From positions 1 through 64,000 of the forward strand of contig JEMX01000096.1 in the NCBI GenBank assembly GCA_000585055.1: a DNA stretch of 64,000 nucleotides, written 5' to 3'. This DNA is from Candidatus Accumulibacter appositus. GTDB taxonomy: Bacteria > Pseudomonadota > Gammaproteobacteria > Burkholderiales > Rhodocyclaceae. Under the pieces are notes generated by a model, which worked only from the letters and a program-made list of their open reading frames with translations, was not told where the DNA came from and searched no databases. Positions within the stretch are counted from its first letter, which is position 1. Each line of letters opens with the position of its first letter. The position numbers and the translations under genes were made by a program. This document shows, one piece after another, positions 18,334 through 28,839 of this stretch.

Positions 18334-19653
18334 GTGACCGCGGCCGCTCAGTTGGGCGAGACCTGCGCGCTGCTCGAATCGCTGGTCGAGCGCATCGACG
18401 TGGGCATTTTCGCCGTCGATCGCAGTGGCACGGTGGCGCTGTGGAATACCTTCATGGCGGTCCATAGCGGCAAGTCGAGCGCCGTAGTGCGCGGTCAGAA
18501 CCTGTTCACCGTGTTTCCCGAATTGCCGCGACCGTGGCTGGAAAAGAAGCTGGAAAGCGTCTTTGTACTGGGCAACAACGCGTACACCCTGTGGGACCTG
18601 CGGCCGTATCTGTTCCGTTTCCCGAACAATCGGCCGATCACCGGCGGCCTTGCCGAGATGCGCCAGAATGTCACTTTCCTGCCGATACGAATTGCTGGCG
18701 GCGAAGTCGGCCTGGTTTGCGGCACGGTCTTCGACTACACCGACACGGCGCTCGCTCAGCACAAGCTGCACGACGCAATCGCCGCCTTGCACCAGGAGAA
18801 GGACGCGCAGGCGCAATTGATCGTCAAGTTGGAAGCGGCGCAGAACCAGCTCCTGCAATCGGAGAAAATGGCCTCCATCGGCCAGCTGGCGGCCGGCATC
18901 GCGCACGAAATCAATAACCCGATCGGCTTTGTCAATTCCAATCTGCAGACGCTCAAGAAATACTGCCAGCAGATGCTGCAGCTGATCAGCACTTACCAGG
19001 AAGGCGAGGCACAGATCGGCAATGTCCAGTTGCGCGGGGAACTCAGCGCCCTGACGCAGAGCATGGATTTTGACTTTCTGCAGCAGGACCTGCCCGAGTT
19101 GATCAAGGAAAGCGAGAACGGGCTGCTGCGCATCAAGAAGATCGTTGAAGATCTGAAGGATTTCTCACACGTCAATAAGTCCGACTGGCAGTATGCCGAT
19201 CTCAATGCCGGCCTGGACTCGACACTCAACGTGGTATGGAACGAGGTCAAGTACAAGGCCACTGTCAACAAGAACTACGGTAGCTTGCCGGCAGTCGAGT
19301 GCCTCGCTGCACAGCTCAACCAGGTGTTCATGAACCTGATCATCAATGCCGTGCAGGCGCTGGACGAAAGCAGGGGCATGGGCACAATCACGCTCTCGAC
19401 CGGTCATCAGGACGAGTGGGTGTGGGTGGAGGTCAAGGACAATGGTCGCGGGATGAGCGCGGAAACGAAAAAACGGCTTTTCGAACCATTTTTCACAACC
19501 AAGCCCGTGGGCAAGGGAACGGGGCTCGGAATGTCCGTCTCGTACAACATTGTCCAGAAGCATCACGGTCGCATCGAGCTGGACTCGCTCGCGGGCGAGG
19601 GCACGCGTTTCCGGGTTTGGGTGCCGGTAAAACAGACTTCCATCGCCGATTGA
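18334..19653 (+). CDS. PAS-domain sensor histidine kinase, soluble
   Basis: This 439-residue protein starts at GTG immediately after the CheC stop. A PAS domain (about 10-140: ERIDVGIFAVDRSGTVALWN) is followed by a coiled coil (about 145-180). The transmitter has His191 (GIAHEINNPIGF), an N-box (MNLIINAVQALDE), G1 (VKDNGRGM) and G2 (GKGTGLGMSVS). From the H-box onward it is very similar to the symporter-kinase at 13146, including shared runs such as LNVVWNEVKYKA, so the two transmitters are recent paralogues. No membrane segment is present. Confidence 0.92.
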   Translation: MTAAAQLGETCALLESLVERIDVGIFAVDRSGTVALWNTFMAVHSGKSSAVVRGQNLFTVFPELPRPWLEKKLESVFVLGNNAYTLWDLRPYLFRFPNNRPITGGLAEMRQNVTFLPIRIAGGEVGLVCGTVFDYTDTALAQHKLHDAIAALHQEKDAQAQLIVKLEAAQNQLLQSEKMASIGQLAAGIAHEINNPIGFVNSNLQTLKKYCQQMLQLISTYQEGEAQIGNVQLRGELSALTQSMDFDFLQQDLPELIKESENGLLRIKKIVEDLKDFSHVNKSDWQYADLNAGLDSTLNVVWNEVKYKATVNKNYGSLPAVECLAAQLNQVFMNLIINAVQALDESRGMGTITLSTGHQDEWVWVEVKDNGRGMSAETKKRLFEPFFTTKPVGKGTGLGMSVSYNIVQKHHGRIELDSLAGEGTRFRVWVPVKQTSIAD

Positions 19654-19705
19654 ACGCGGCTGACTAGAGCGCTCCCTCGCAGCGAGCGCAGAAAGTGCAA
19701 CCCTA

Positions 19706-21211
19706 ATGACCTTTAAATGGAATCGCCACTTCGAGACGGGCATTGCCATCGTCGATTCCCAGCATCAAGGACTGGTCGGGCTGATCAACGAGGCGGCACC
19801 TTTGCTGACCGGCGGCGGGCCAGTCGCGCGCGCGCGCCTCGAAGCCTTGCTCTCGCGTCTCGGCGACTACGCCAACGCGCACTTCACCACGGAGGAAGGG
19901 GTGATGCGCTCGTGCGGGCTGCTGGCCGACTATATCGCCAAGCAGCATGCCGATCATCGGGCCTTTGTTGAACAGTTGGGCGCGTTTCGCGCACAGATGG
20001 ACGATGAATCGGTCGCCGCCGTCGGGCCCAGCCTGCTGCGCTATCTGACCAGCTGGCTGACCTTCCACATCCTTGACGAAGACCAGCGCATGGCGCGCCA
20101 GATGCGCCTGGTCGAAGCCGGGCAGAGCCCGGAAAGCGCCTTCGCCGAGTCAGGAGTCGTCGCCCGCGACGATCACGCCCGCGCGACCCTGATCGCCGCC
20201 TTGATGGATCTGCACGCGGTCCTTGGCGAACGCAACAAGACGCTGCACGCGACCAACGAGAAGCTGAAGGAATCGAGCCAGCAGTTGGCGCAGCTCAACC
20301 AGGAACTCGAAACACGCGTGGCCGCGCGAACCGACGAATTGCAGACCAGCGTGCAGCACCTGGAGCGGGCCAAAGGACAACTGCTGCAGTCGGAGAAGAT
20401 GGCCGCCGTGGGCCAACTTGCCGCCGGCGTCGCGCACGAAATCAACAACCCGATCAGTTTCGTGAATTCCAACATCGGTTCGCTGCGTGGGCACGTGCGC
20501 CAACTGCTCGAACTGATCGCGGCTTTCGACGAGCTGCGCGATACCATTCCGGCGAACGACCTGCGCCGCCAGCGAATCGAGGCAGCTTGCGCCAAGGCCG
20601 ACCTCGATTACCTGCGCCAGGATATCGGCGAGCTGATCGACGAATCTGCGCAGGGCCTGACTCGCGTCAAGAAGATCGTCGAGGATCTGAAGAACTTCTC
20701 TCGCGTCGACGAAGCCGAGTGGCAACTGGCCGACCTCAACGACGGGATCGAGTCCACCATCAATGTCGCCGGGAGCGAGCTCAAGTACAAAGCCGAAGTG
20801 GTCCGCAACTATGGCCAGCTGCCGCTTGTTCGCTGCGTACCCGCGCAACTCAACCAGGTTTTTCTCAATCTTCTCGTCAATGCCGCACAGTCGATCGACG
20901 TCCAGGGCACCATTACCGTGTCCACCGGCAGCGACGACGATATTGTCTGGATCGAGATTGTGGACACCGGCAAGGGAATGGGCGAAGCGGTGCAGCGGCG
21001 GATTTTCGAACCCTTCTACACCACCAAGGCGGTCGGTCAGGGGACCGGACTCGGGCTCTCGATTTCCTGGCAGATCATCGTTGAGAAGCATCGCGGCAAT
21101 ATCGACGTCCGCAGCGAGCCTGGCCGCGGCACGCGTTTCCGCATCGAGCTGCCGCGGTCCACGACCCCGGAGTCATCAGATAACGGCAAAGCGCATCATT
21201 CATGTCCTTGA
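19706..21211 (+). CDS. Hemerythrin-domain sensor histidine kinase
   Basis: This 501-residue protein opens with a bacteriohemerythrin domain (about 1-135). Ligand candidates are His20 (DSQHQGL), His59 and Glu63 (HFTTEE), His81/His84 (QHADHRAF), His121 and Asp126 (FHILDEDQ). The first His of the usual H-x3-H pair aligns with Gln80. A long coiled coil (about 165-230) leads to the transmitter with His244 (GVAHEINNPISF), an N-box (LNLLVNAAQSID), G1 (VDTGKGM) and G2 (GQGTGLGLSIS). Hemerythrins bind O2 at a di-iron site, so oxygen or redox sensing is likely. It is the last gene of the island. Confidence 0.92.
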   Translation: MTFKWNRHFETGIAIVDSQHQGLVGLINEAAPLLTGGGPVARARLEALLSRLGDYANAHFTTEEGVMRSCGLLADYIAKQHADHRAFVEQLGAFRAQMDDESVAAVGPSLLRYLTSWLTFHILDEDQRMARQMRLVEAGQSPESAFAESGVVARDDHARATLIAALMDLHAVLGERNKTLHATNEKLKESSQQLAQLNQELETRVAARTDELQTSVQHLERAKGQLLQSEKMAAVGQLAAGVAHEINNPISFVNSNIGSLRGHVRQLLELIAAFDELRDTIPANDLRRQRIEAACAKADLDYLRQDIGELIDESAQGLTRVKKIVEDLKNFSRVDEAEWQLADLNDGIESTINVAGSELKYKAEVVRNYGQLPLVRCVPAQLNQVFLNLLVNAAQSIDVQGTITVSTGSDDDIVWIEIVDTGKGMGEAVQRRIFEPFYTTKAVGQGTGLGLSISWQIIVEKHRGNIDVRSEPGRGTRFRIELPRSTTPESSDNGKAHHSCP

Positions 21212-21286
21212 TCGCCAGGGCACCAGGGCAAAGGCGCCGAAAGAAGTAGGCAGCATGCGCACCGACGCTCCACGACGCACGCAAAA

Positions 21287-21307
21287 AAACCGGCGCAGGG
21301 CCGGTTT
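21287..21307. terminator. Bidirectional intrinsic terminator
   Basis: The arms AAACCGGC and GCCGGTTT form an 8-bp stem around a 5-nt loop, with an A-run upstream and a T-rich stretch downstream. It can serve the rightward kinase operon and the leftward tRNA-Pro gene. Confidence 0.8.
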
Positions 21308-21336
21308 CTTGTTTTTCTCTAACGATCTCATTCTTT

Positions 21337-21413
21337 TGGTCGGGGCGCCGGGATTCGAACTCGGGACCCCTTGCACCCCATGCAAGTGCGCTACCAGGCT
21401 GCGCCACGCCCCG
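21337..21413 (-). tRNA. tRNA-Pro (anticodon GGG)
   Basis: This 77-nt gene, including an encoded CCA, folds as a cloverleaf. The acceptor stem is CGGGGCG/CGCCCCG with discriminator A, the D arm contains CAGCCTGGTAGCG, and the anticodon stem CTTGC/GCAAG encloses a 7-nt loop with GGG at positions 34-36. The T arm reads TCCCGAGTTCGAATCCCGG. A TATAAT lies 11 nt upstream, and an intrinsic terminator lies 30 nt downstream. Confidence 0.95.
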
Positions 21414-21424
21414 ACAAGCTGCGA

Positions 21425-21430
21425 ATTATA
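21425..21430 (-). promoter_or_regulatory. -10 box of tRNA-Pro
   Basis: A perfect TATAAT on the minus strand lies 11 bp before the mature tRNA 5' end, followed by a GC-rich discriminator as in stringently controlled stable-RNA promoters. The -35 region is poorly conserved. Confidence 0.5.
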
Positions 21431-21443
21431 ACCGAAATCGTCG

Positions 21444-21821
21444 TCAGCGCCCTTCCGAGCGCAGCATTTCTGCGATGCTCAGCAACTCGGCACGCAACAG
21501 CTCGTTGCTTGTCGCAGAATCCTTGTTCGCGGCCTGCGGCTCAACGTCTTCGAGCCGATTGCGCGCACCGCTGATCGTGAAACCCTGACTGTAGAGAAGC
21601 TCCCGGATGCGACGCACCAGGAGAACTTCGTGATGTTGATAGTACCGGCGGTTGCCGCGGCGCTTGACCGGCTTGAGTTGCGCAAACTCCTGCTCCCAAT
21701 AGCGCAAGACGTGCGGCTTGACGCCGCACAGCTCGCTCACCTCGCCAATCGTGAAGTACCGCTTGGCCGGTATGGCCGGCAATGGCTCATTGCCATTGTC
21801 TCTAGGACTGGCTTCCATCAT
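21444..21821 (-). CDS. MerR-family regulator linked to ihfA
   Basis: This 125-residue protein has the MerR winged-helix signature at about residues 20-90: [20 protein letters not shown], then WEQEF and [13 protein letters not shown]. The C-terminal dimerisation helix is short, and no metal-binding Cys pair is seen. A MerR-like gene directly after ihfA is a conserved arrangement in beta- and gammaproteobacteria; its target is generally unknown. The start overlaps the ihfA 3' end by 17-20 bp (two adjacent ATGs). Confidence 0.88.
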   Translation of the reverse strand: MMEASPRDNGNEPLPAIPAKRYFTIGEVSELCGVKPHVLRYWEQEFAQLKPVKRRGNRRYYQHHEVLLVRRIRELLYSQGFTISGARNRLEDVEPQAANKDSATSNELLRAELLSIAEMLRSEGR

Positions 21822-22104
21822 AAGCGTGCTCCACCTCGGCCTTCAGTTTCTGGCTGGCATGAAAAGTGACCACCCGTCGTGCGGTGATCGGGATTTCTTC
21901 GCCGGTCTTGGGATTGCGGCCCGGCCGCTGCGGCTTGTCGCGCAATTGGAAATTGCCGAATCCGGACAGCTTCACGCCATCGCCCCGTTCCAGCGCGTTG
22001 CGAATCTCTTCGAAAAATGCCTCGACCATGTCCTTGGCCTCGCGCTTGTTCAGGCCGACCTTCTCAAACAGAAAATCGGCGAGTTCTGCCTTGGTAAGCG
22101 TCAT
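21802..22104 (-). CDS. ihfA: Integration host factor subunit alpha
   Basis: This 100-residue HU/IHF-fold protein starts [20 protein letters not shown] and contains the DNA-intercalating arm [12 protein letters not shown] and the following RRVVTFHAS. With IhfB it forms a heterodimer that bends DNA about 160-180 degrees in recombination, replication and transcription. It lies 12 bp after pheT, the conserved pheST-ihfA order, which favours alpha over beta or HU. Confidence 0.96.
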   Translation of the reverse strand: MTLTKAELADFLFEKVGLNKREAKDMVEAFFEEIRNALERGDGVKLSGFGNFQLRDKPQRPGRNPKTGEEIPITARRVVTFHASQKLKAEVEHAYDGSQS

Positions 22105-22116
22105 ACCCTCCCTTTC

Positions 22117-24492
22117 TCAGACCCGAAGCTGCGCCGCGAATGTCTCTTGCAGATAGGCCACCAGATGCTGCATGGCGGCCTCGACGTCGACCTCCTGTAA
22201 TGTCTTTCGAGTATCTTGCATCATTATCCGGAAGGCAAGGCTTTTCTTGCCAGCCTCGACCCCGCGCCCGACGTAGACGTCGAACAGATTGATTTCGCGA
22301 ACGATTTCCGGACGATTGGCGATCAGACCGTCGATCAATGGCTGCAAATCCAGCGCCTGATCGACCACAATAGCCATATCGCGTATGACGGGGGGTTGGC
22401 GTGAGACCTCTGCATATTGCGCCAGGCTAGCCATGACTATAGCATCCAGGTCGACTTCGAAAAGCACCGGTGCCAGCGGCAGCTCGTATTTTTGCTGCCA
22501 CTGCGGATGCAGTTCGCCGACGAAACCGATCGCCTGGCCGTCGACCACGACACGCGCACTGCGCCCGGGATGCAGAGCCGGATGCTGTGCGCTTTCGAAG
22601 CGCGCCACGCGCGGCGCCAGCAGGCGCTCGAGATCACCCTTGACATCGAAGAAATCGACCTTGCGTGCAGCGCAAGCCCACTGCTCGGGAAAAGCGCTGC
22701 CGTACGCCAGAGCAGTGAGCTTCCACGGCTGACGAAAACCGGCCACCGGCTTGCCCTGCGGGTCGCGGAAGAAACATCGCCCGGTCTCGAAGAAGCGCGC
22801 CCGCGGTTGCCGACGCTTGAGGTTGCCGGCGACATTGGCGACGAGACCGCCGATCAGCGTCGAGCGCATGACACTGAGTTGACTGGCAATCGGGTTGGCC
22901 AGACGAATCAGTTCACCGTTGTCGGCAAAATCACGCTCCCAGGCCTCTTCGACGAACGCAAAGTTGACCACCTCCTGATAGCCACAATCGGCGACAATTT
23001 GGCGAACACGCGCCAAGGGCCGCGCCTGCTCGGTCTGTGGCAACATCGCCAGCAAGCCCGTCGGCGAGGTCGCCGGGATGTTTTCGTAGCCGTGCAGGCG
23101 AGCCAGCTCTTCGATCAGGTCTTCCTCGATCTCGATGTCAAAGCGGTAGCTCGGCGGGGTGACGATGAAATCCTCGGCGTCCCTGCGAAACGGCAGGGCG
23201 AGGCGCGAAAAGAGAGCGCCGATGTATTCTGCATCCAGCGTGATTCCGAGCACCTTGGCGACGCGCGACGGACGCAGGCGAACCGCGTGCCGTTCCGGTA
23301 GGGTCGCCAGCGCTTCGCTTACCGGTCCGGCCTGACCGCCGCAGATATCGAGAACCAGGCGCGTCGCACGTTCGAGCGCGCGCCGCGTGCCGCCGAAATC
23401 GACGCCGCGCTCGAAACGATGCGAGGCGTCGGAAACAAAGCTGTAACGACGGGCGCGACCGGCGATCGCCGTCGGCGCGAAAAAGGCTGACTCGAGAAAT
23501 AACTCGCTGGTGGCCAGGCTGATGCCACTTTCCTCGCCACCCATCACCCCGCCCATCGCCAGCGGTCGCTGCTCATCGGCAATCAGCAGCACATCGTCCT
23601 GGAGTTCCAGGGTCTGCTCGTTGAGGAGCGTGATCTTTTCGCCAGCGCGCGCCATGCGCACGTGAATGGCGCCGTGCAGGCGGCTGTTATCAAAAGCGTG
23701 CAACGGCTGGCCGAGTTCGAGCATCACGTAGTTGGTGATATCGACCAGGGCGGAAATCGGCCGGATGCCGCTACGCTCGAGACGACGACTCATCCAGGTC
23801 GGCGTCGGCGCCGCGGCGTCGACCCCCGCAATCACCCGCCCGCAGTAGCGTGGGCAAGCTTCCGGAGCATCGAGAACGATGGCCCGTGCCGTGGCGATCG
23901 ACACCTCGACATCGTCGACCGGCGTAAAGCACGCGGCTGTCCCGGTGAGTGCGGCGACCTCGCGGGAAACACCTTCCAGCGACAGGCAGTCCGCCCGATT
24001 CGGCGTCAGCTTGAGGGTCAGCAGGCGGTCGTCGAGATCGAGATGGCGACGGATATCTTCGCCTACCGACGCATCGGCGCTTAGCAGGAGCAAGCCGGCG
24101 GCATCGTCGGCAATGCCGAGCTCCTTGGCCGAGCAGAGCATTCCCGACGAGGCGACACCGCGCACCTTGGCGACCTTGATCGTGAAGCCACCCGGTAGTT
24201 CGGCACCGGGCAGGGCGCACGGCACCTTGATCCCGGCAGCCGCGTTCGGCGCCCCGCAGACAATTTGCCGCGTCTCGCCGCCACCGATATCGACACGGCA
24301 GACATTGAGCCGGTCGGCATCAGGATGTTTTTCGACTTCGAGCACCTGCGCGACGACCACTTTGTCGAAGGCCGGGGCGACACATTCTTCGTCCTCCACT
24401 TCGAGACCGGCCATGGTCAACAGATGCGAAAATTCGCCGCCCGAACAAACCGGGTCGACGAAGCTGCGAAGCCAGGATTCTGAAAATTTCAT
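22117..24492 (-). CDS. pheT: Phenylalanine--tRNA ligase beta subunit
   Basis: This 791-residue protein is the expected length. The N-terminus (MKFSESWLRSFVDP), the EMAP/tRNA-binding domain (about 40-150, CGAPNAAAGIKVPCALPGA), the B3/B4 editing region (about 210-390), the B5 domain (about 400-475) and the C-terminal anticodon-binding-like FDX-ACB domain (about 695-790) are in order. It forms the alpha2beta2 enzyme with PheS, the preceding gene 53 bp upstream. Confidence 0.97.
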   Translation of the reverse strand: MKFSESWLRSFVDPVCSGGEFSHLLTMAGLEVEDEECVAPAFDKVVVAQVLEVEKHPDADRLNVCRVDIGGGETRQIVCGAPNAAAGIKVPCALPGAELPGGFTIKVAKVRGVASSGMLCSAKELGIADDAAGLLLLSADASVGEDIRRHLDLDDRLLTLKLTPNRADCLSLEGVSREVAALTGTAACFTPVDDVEVSIATARAIVLDAPEACPRYCGRVIAGVDAAAPTPTWMSRRLERSGIRPISALVDITNYVMLELGQPLHAFDNSRLHGAIHVRMARAGEKITLLNEQTLELQDDVLLIADEQRPLAMGGVMGGEESGISLATSELFLESAFFAPTAIAGRARRYSFVSDASHRFERGVDFGGTRRALERATRLVLDICGGQAGPVSEALATLPERHAVRLRPSRVAKVLGITLDAEYIGALFSRLALPFRRDAEDFIVTPPSYRFDIEIEEDLIEELARLHGYENIPATSPTGLLAMLPQTEQARPLARVRQIVADCGYQEVVNFAFVEEAWERDFADNGELIRLANPIASQLSVMRSTLIGGLVANVAGNLKRRQPRARFFETGRCFFRDPQGKPVAGFRQPWKLTALAYGSAFPEQWACAARKVDFFDVKGDLERLLAPRVARFESAQHPALHPGRSARVVVDGQAIGFVGELHPQWQQKYELPLAPVLFEVDLDAIVMASLAQYAEVSRQPPVIRDMAIVVDQALDLQPLIDGLIANRPEIVREINLFDVYVGRGVEAGKKSLAFRIMMQDTRKTLQEVDVEAAMQHLVAYLQETFAAQLRV

Positions 24493-24545
24493 GAACGCAA
24501 GAACTCAGGAGAAAGCATGGTCGACGAAGGGGCCACAGGCCGCAG

Positions 24546-25595
<1,050 letters not shown>

Positions 25596-25601
25596 TCACC
25601 G

Positions 25602-25627
25602 AAAAAAAGGAGGCTAAGGCCTCCTTT
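25602..25627 (-). terminator. Intrinsic terminator or attenuator between rplT and pheS
   Basis: On the minus strand the arms AAAGGAGGC/GCCTCCTTT (9 bp, 4-nt loop) are followed by a T-run ending about 10 nt before the pheS start. It ends the infC-rpmI-rplT message or attenuates read-through into pheST. No Phe-rich leader peptide fits in the 52-bp gap. Confidence 0.75.
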
Positions 25628-25644
25628 CTTGACACGGGACAAGC

Positions 25645-26004
25645 TCAGGCGTCGAGTTGGGCCTTGGCTTGCACGGCCAGAGCCGCAAAAGCCGGCTTGT
25701 CGAAAACGGCCAGATCGGCGAGCACCTTGCGATCCACTTCGATCTGCGCCTTTTTGAGGCCATTCATGAAGGTGCTGTACTTCATGCCCAGTTCCCTCGC
25801 CGCCGCATTGATACGGGCGATCCAGAGACTGCGAAACTGACGCTTGCGCTGGCGGCGATCACGATACGCGTACTGACCGGCCTTCATTACCGCCTGTTTG
25901 GCGACACGATAGACGTTTTTGCGGCGACCGCGATAACCCTTGGCCAGGGCGAGGATTTTCTTGTGGCGGGCGTGCGCGGTTACACCGCGTTTGACTCGGG
26001 GCAT
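25645..26004 (-). CDS. rplT: 50S ribosomal protein L20
   Basis: This 119-residue basic protein starts [20 protein letters not shown] and contains [21 protein letters not shown] and [17 protein letters not shown], diagnostic of bL20. It is needed for early 50S assembly. In the standard infC-rpmI-rplT order it lies 11 bp after rpmI. L20 autoregulates this operon in other bacteria. Confidence 0.98.
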   Translation of the reverse strand: MPRVKRGVTAHARHKKILALAKGYRGRRKNVYRVAKQAVMKAGQYAYRDRRQRKRQFRSLWIARINAAARELGMKYSTFMNGLKKAQIEVDRKVLADLAVFDKPAFAALAVQAKAQLDA

Positions 26005-26015
26005 CTCTTATCTCC

Positions 26016-26213
26016 TCAAGCGTAAGGCATCATGGAACGAACCATGGCCTTGTCAGCTGCATGAACTTCGGTCATCCCGCGCAACTGGCGCTTGGTCTTG
26101 GTGTCCTTCTTGGTCAGGATGTGACGCTTGAACGCCTGCGAGCGCTTGATGCGGCCGCTGGCACTGACCGTGAAGCGCTTTTTCGCTCCACTCTTGGTCT
26201 TCATTTTGGGCAT
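26016..26213 (-). CDS. rpmI: 50S ribosomal protein L35
   Basis: This 65-residue, strongly basic protein starts [20 protein letters not shown] and ends in the typical [15 protein letters not shown] segment. This is the exact size and pattern of bL35. A 155-bp space separates it from infC and is a possible site for the L20-responsive leader known elsewhere; I could not identify the pseudoknot by eye. Confidence 0.97.
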   Translation of the reverse strand: MPKMKTKSGAKKRFTVSASGRIKRSQAFKRHILTKKDTKTKRQLRGMTEVHAADKAMVRSMMPYA

Positions 26214-26368
26214 TTCATGCTCCGTTTATAAACATGCTGCCAGGTGTCTCCCGACGGGAGCGCTTTCGACCCGACCGCACTTGTTTTTTGCTACCTGGAT
26301 TGGCAACAGAAACCACTTCTACAACTAAGCCAGAGCCTATTGGCAGGCGCCGCCCCGCAATTATTTTT

Positions 26369-26896
26369 CTAACCTTGCTTCTTCTTGCTCGGGGTCAGCA
26401 CCATGACCATCTGCCGCCCTTCCATCTTCGGCATCTGCTCGACCACGGCCATTTCCTGCAGGTCAGCCCGGATACGCTCGATCTGGCGCATGCCAATATC
26501 CTGATGCGCCATTTCTCGACCGCGGAAGCGCAATGTGACCTTGACCTTGTCTTCTTCATCAAGGAAGCGCGTCATGTTGCGCAGCTTGATCTGGTAGTCG
26601 TTCTCGTCGGTACCGGGACGGAACTTGACCTCCTTGACTTGCACCTGCTTCTGTTTTTGCCGCTGTTCGTGCTGGCGCTTCTGTTCCTGGTACTTGAACT
26701 TGCCGAAATCGACAATCCGGCAAACCGGCGGTCGCGCCATCGGGGCGATCTCGACCAGATCGAGCCCCGCCTCCTCGGCGAGTGACAGCGCCTCCCTGGA
26801 ACTCATGACCCCCAATGCCTCGCCATCCTCACCGATGAGCCGAATTTCTAGTGCATTGATCTCTTGGTTAACGCGTTGCGCCTTTTGCAGTGCGAT
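26369..26896 (-). CDS. infC: Translation initiation factor IF-3, AUC start
   Basis: From the first ATG (26815) the protein would be only 148 residues and lack most of the N-terminal domain. Reading back in frame gives [20 protein letters not shown] ahead of it, which is the conserved IF-3 N-terminus. The only sensible initiator is ATC at 26896, 7 nt after a strong AAGGAG, giving 175 residues, the normal length. IF-3 checks the start codon, and rare AUU/AUC starts of infC are known to give autoregulation. The IF-3 C domain ([17 protein letters not shown]) is intact. It follows thrS by 26 bp. Confidence 0.95.
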   Translation of the reverse strand: MALQKAQRVNQEINALEIRLIGEDGEALGVMSSREALSLAEEAGLDLVEIAPMARPPVCRIVDFGKFKYQEQKRQHEQRQKQKQVQVKEVKFRPGTDENDYQIKLRNMTRFLDEEDKVKVTLRFRGREMAHQDIGMRQIERIRADLQEMAVVEQMPKMEGRQMVMVLTPSKKKQG

Positions 26897-26922
26897 GGTT
26901 CCGCTCCTTGTGTCGACAAAAG

Positions 26923-28839
26923 TTAAGCCGTACCACTTCGCGCGGCCACTTCATCCAGAAGCTGCCCAGCCAGAGCCTCGACCGACATTTGTCCGAGATC
27001 CCGACCTCCGCGTGTGCGCACGGCCACCATATTCGCTGCCATTTCCTTGTCGCCAACGACAATCTGGTATGGCAGCTTGCTCAAGCTATGTTCTCGTATT
27101 TTATAGGTAATTTTTTCGTTGCGCAAATCCGCCTCGACCCGCAGGCCGGCATTGCGCAGCGTCGCCGCCACCGCTTCGGCGTAGGCGCCCTGCTTCTCCG
27201 AAATGTTGAGCACCACCGCCTGCGTCGGCGATAGCCACAAAGGCATGGCGCCGGCATAGTTTTCAATAAGAATGCCGATAAAACGCTCCAGCGAACCGAG
27301 AATTGCCCGATGCAGCATCACCGGAACATGGCGATCATTATCCTCGCCAATATAGTGCGCATTGAGGCGCTCTGGCAGGGCAAAATCAAGCTGCAGCGTG
27401 CCGCACTGCCAGACGCGACCGAGGCTATCCTTGAGGGAGAACTCGATCTTCGGGCCGTAGAAGGCGCCCTCGCCCGGCTGTACTTCGTAGCTCAGTCCCT
27501 TGGCAGTCAAGCCTTCGCCAAGGGCGGCTTCGGCCCGATCCCATTGCGCGTCGGAACCAATGCGCTTTTCCGGACGCGTCGACAACTTAACGATGATGTC
27601 GGTAAACCCGAAATCGGCATACACCTTCTCCAAGAGATCGATGAAGGCTTCCGTCTCCGGCAGCACCTGCGCTTCCGTACAGAAAATGTGCGCATCATCC
27701 TGGACGAAGGCGCGCACGCGCATGATGCCGTGCAAGGCCCCTGACGGCTCGTTGCGATGGCAGGAACCAAACTCGGCCAGACGCAAAGGCAGGTCCCGGT
27801 AGCTGCGCAATCCCTGATTGAAGATCTGGATATGCCCCGGGCAATTCATCGGCTTCACCGCGTAATCACGGTTTTCAGAGGCGGTGGTGAACATGTGCTC
27901 GGCGTAGTTATCCCAATGGCCCGAGCGCTCCCACAGGGAGCGATCCATGACCATCGGCGTCTTCACTTCGCGATAGCCGTGCCGGTCGAGCAGACGGCGC
28001 ATGTACTGCTCGACTTCCTGCCAGATGGTCCAACCCTTGGGATGCCAGAAAACCATTCCCGGCGACTCCTCCTGGAGATGAAAAAGGTCCAGTTGCCGAC
28101 CAAGCTTGCGATGGTCGCGCTTCTCGGCCTCTTCAAGCATATGCAGATACGCTTCCTGCTCCTCTTTCTTGGCCCACGCCGTCCCGTAGATGCGCTGCAG
28201 CTGTTCGTTACGATGATCACCGCGCCAATAGGCACCCGCCAGTTTCATCAGCTTGAACACTTTCAGCTTGCCGGTGGACGGCACGTGCGGGCCGCGACAG
28301 AGGTCGACGAAATCGCCCTCGCGATAAAGCGACACCTCCTGCCCCTCCGGAATGGCCTCAATCAGCTCGGCCTTGTAGCGCTCGCCAATCGACAGGAAGA
28401 AAGCGACCGCCGCGGCCCTCTCCCAGACCTCTCGCTCAACCGGGATATCGCGCTTGGCGAGCTCGCCCATGCGCTTTTCGATGGCCGCCAGATCGTCATT
28501 GGTAAACGGACGCTGATAGGCGAAGTCGTAGTAGAAGCCGTTTTCGATCACCGGACCGATCGTCACCTGCGCTTCCGGAAAGAGCTCCTTGACCGCGTAG
28601 GCCATCAGGTGCGCGGCCGAGTGGCGAATCACCTCCACGCCCGCAGCATCTTTCTCGGTGACGATGCCCAGCTGCACGTCGCTGTCAATCAAAAACGAAG
28701 TATCAACCAGACGCCCGTCGACCTTGCCGGCAAGCGCAGCGCGCGCCAAACCGGCGCCGATGCTTTGCGCGACTTCGGCAACCGTCAGCGGCTGTGCAAA
28801 CTCTCTTTGCGAACCGTCAGGCAGTGTAACGACCGGCAT
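26923..28839 (-). CDS. thrS: Threonine--tRNA ligase
   Basis: This 638-residue protein carries the TGS domain (about 1-62), the N2 editing domain ([16 protein letters not shown], about 70-225), the class II catalytic core (about 240-535; motif 2 region [20 protein letters not shown], motif 3 [19 protein letters not shown]) and the anticodon-binding domain (about 540-638). Zn ligands of the core are visible as the Cys in MNCPGH and later His residues. It begins the thrS-infC-rpmI-rplT unit. Confidence 0.98.
   Translation of the reverse strand: MPVVTLPDGSQREFAQPLTVAEVAQSIGAGLARAALAGKVDGRLVDTSFLIDSDVQLGIVTEKDAAGVEVIRHSAAHLMAYAVKELFPEAQVTIGPVIENGFYYDFAYQRPFTNDDLAAIEKRMGELAKRDIPVEREVWERAAAVAFFLSIGERYKAELIEAIPEGQEVSLYREGDFVDLCRGPHVPSTGKLKVFKLMKLAGAYWRGDHRNEQLQRIYGTAWAKKEEQEAYLHMLEEAEKRDHRKLGRQLDLFHLQEESPGMVFWHPKGWTIWQEVEQYMRRLLDRHGYREVKTPMVMDRSLWERSGHWDNYAEHMFTTASENRDYAVKPMNCPGHIQIFNQGLRSYRDLPLRLAEFGSCHRNEPSGALHGIMRVRAFVQDDAHIFCTEAQVLPETEAFIDLLEKVYADFGFTDIIVKLSTRPEKRIGSDAQWDRAEAALGEGLTAKGLSYEVQPGEGAFYGPKIEFSLKDSLGRVWQCGTLQLDFALPERLNAHYIGEDNDRHVPVMLHRAILGSLERFIGILIENYAGAMPLWLSPTQAVVLNISEKQGAYAEAVAATLRNAGLRVEADLRNEKITYKIREHSLSKLPYQIVVGDKEMAANMVAVRTRGGRDLGQMSVEALAGQLLDEVAARSGTA

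Noticed and set aside
20150-21091. Long antisense frames opposite the kinases (for example 20150-21091, minus strand)
   Set aside because: They mirror the coding strand of strong kinase genes, have no recognisable domain and arise from high GC content.
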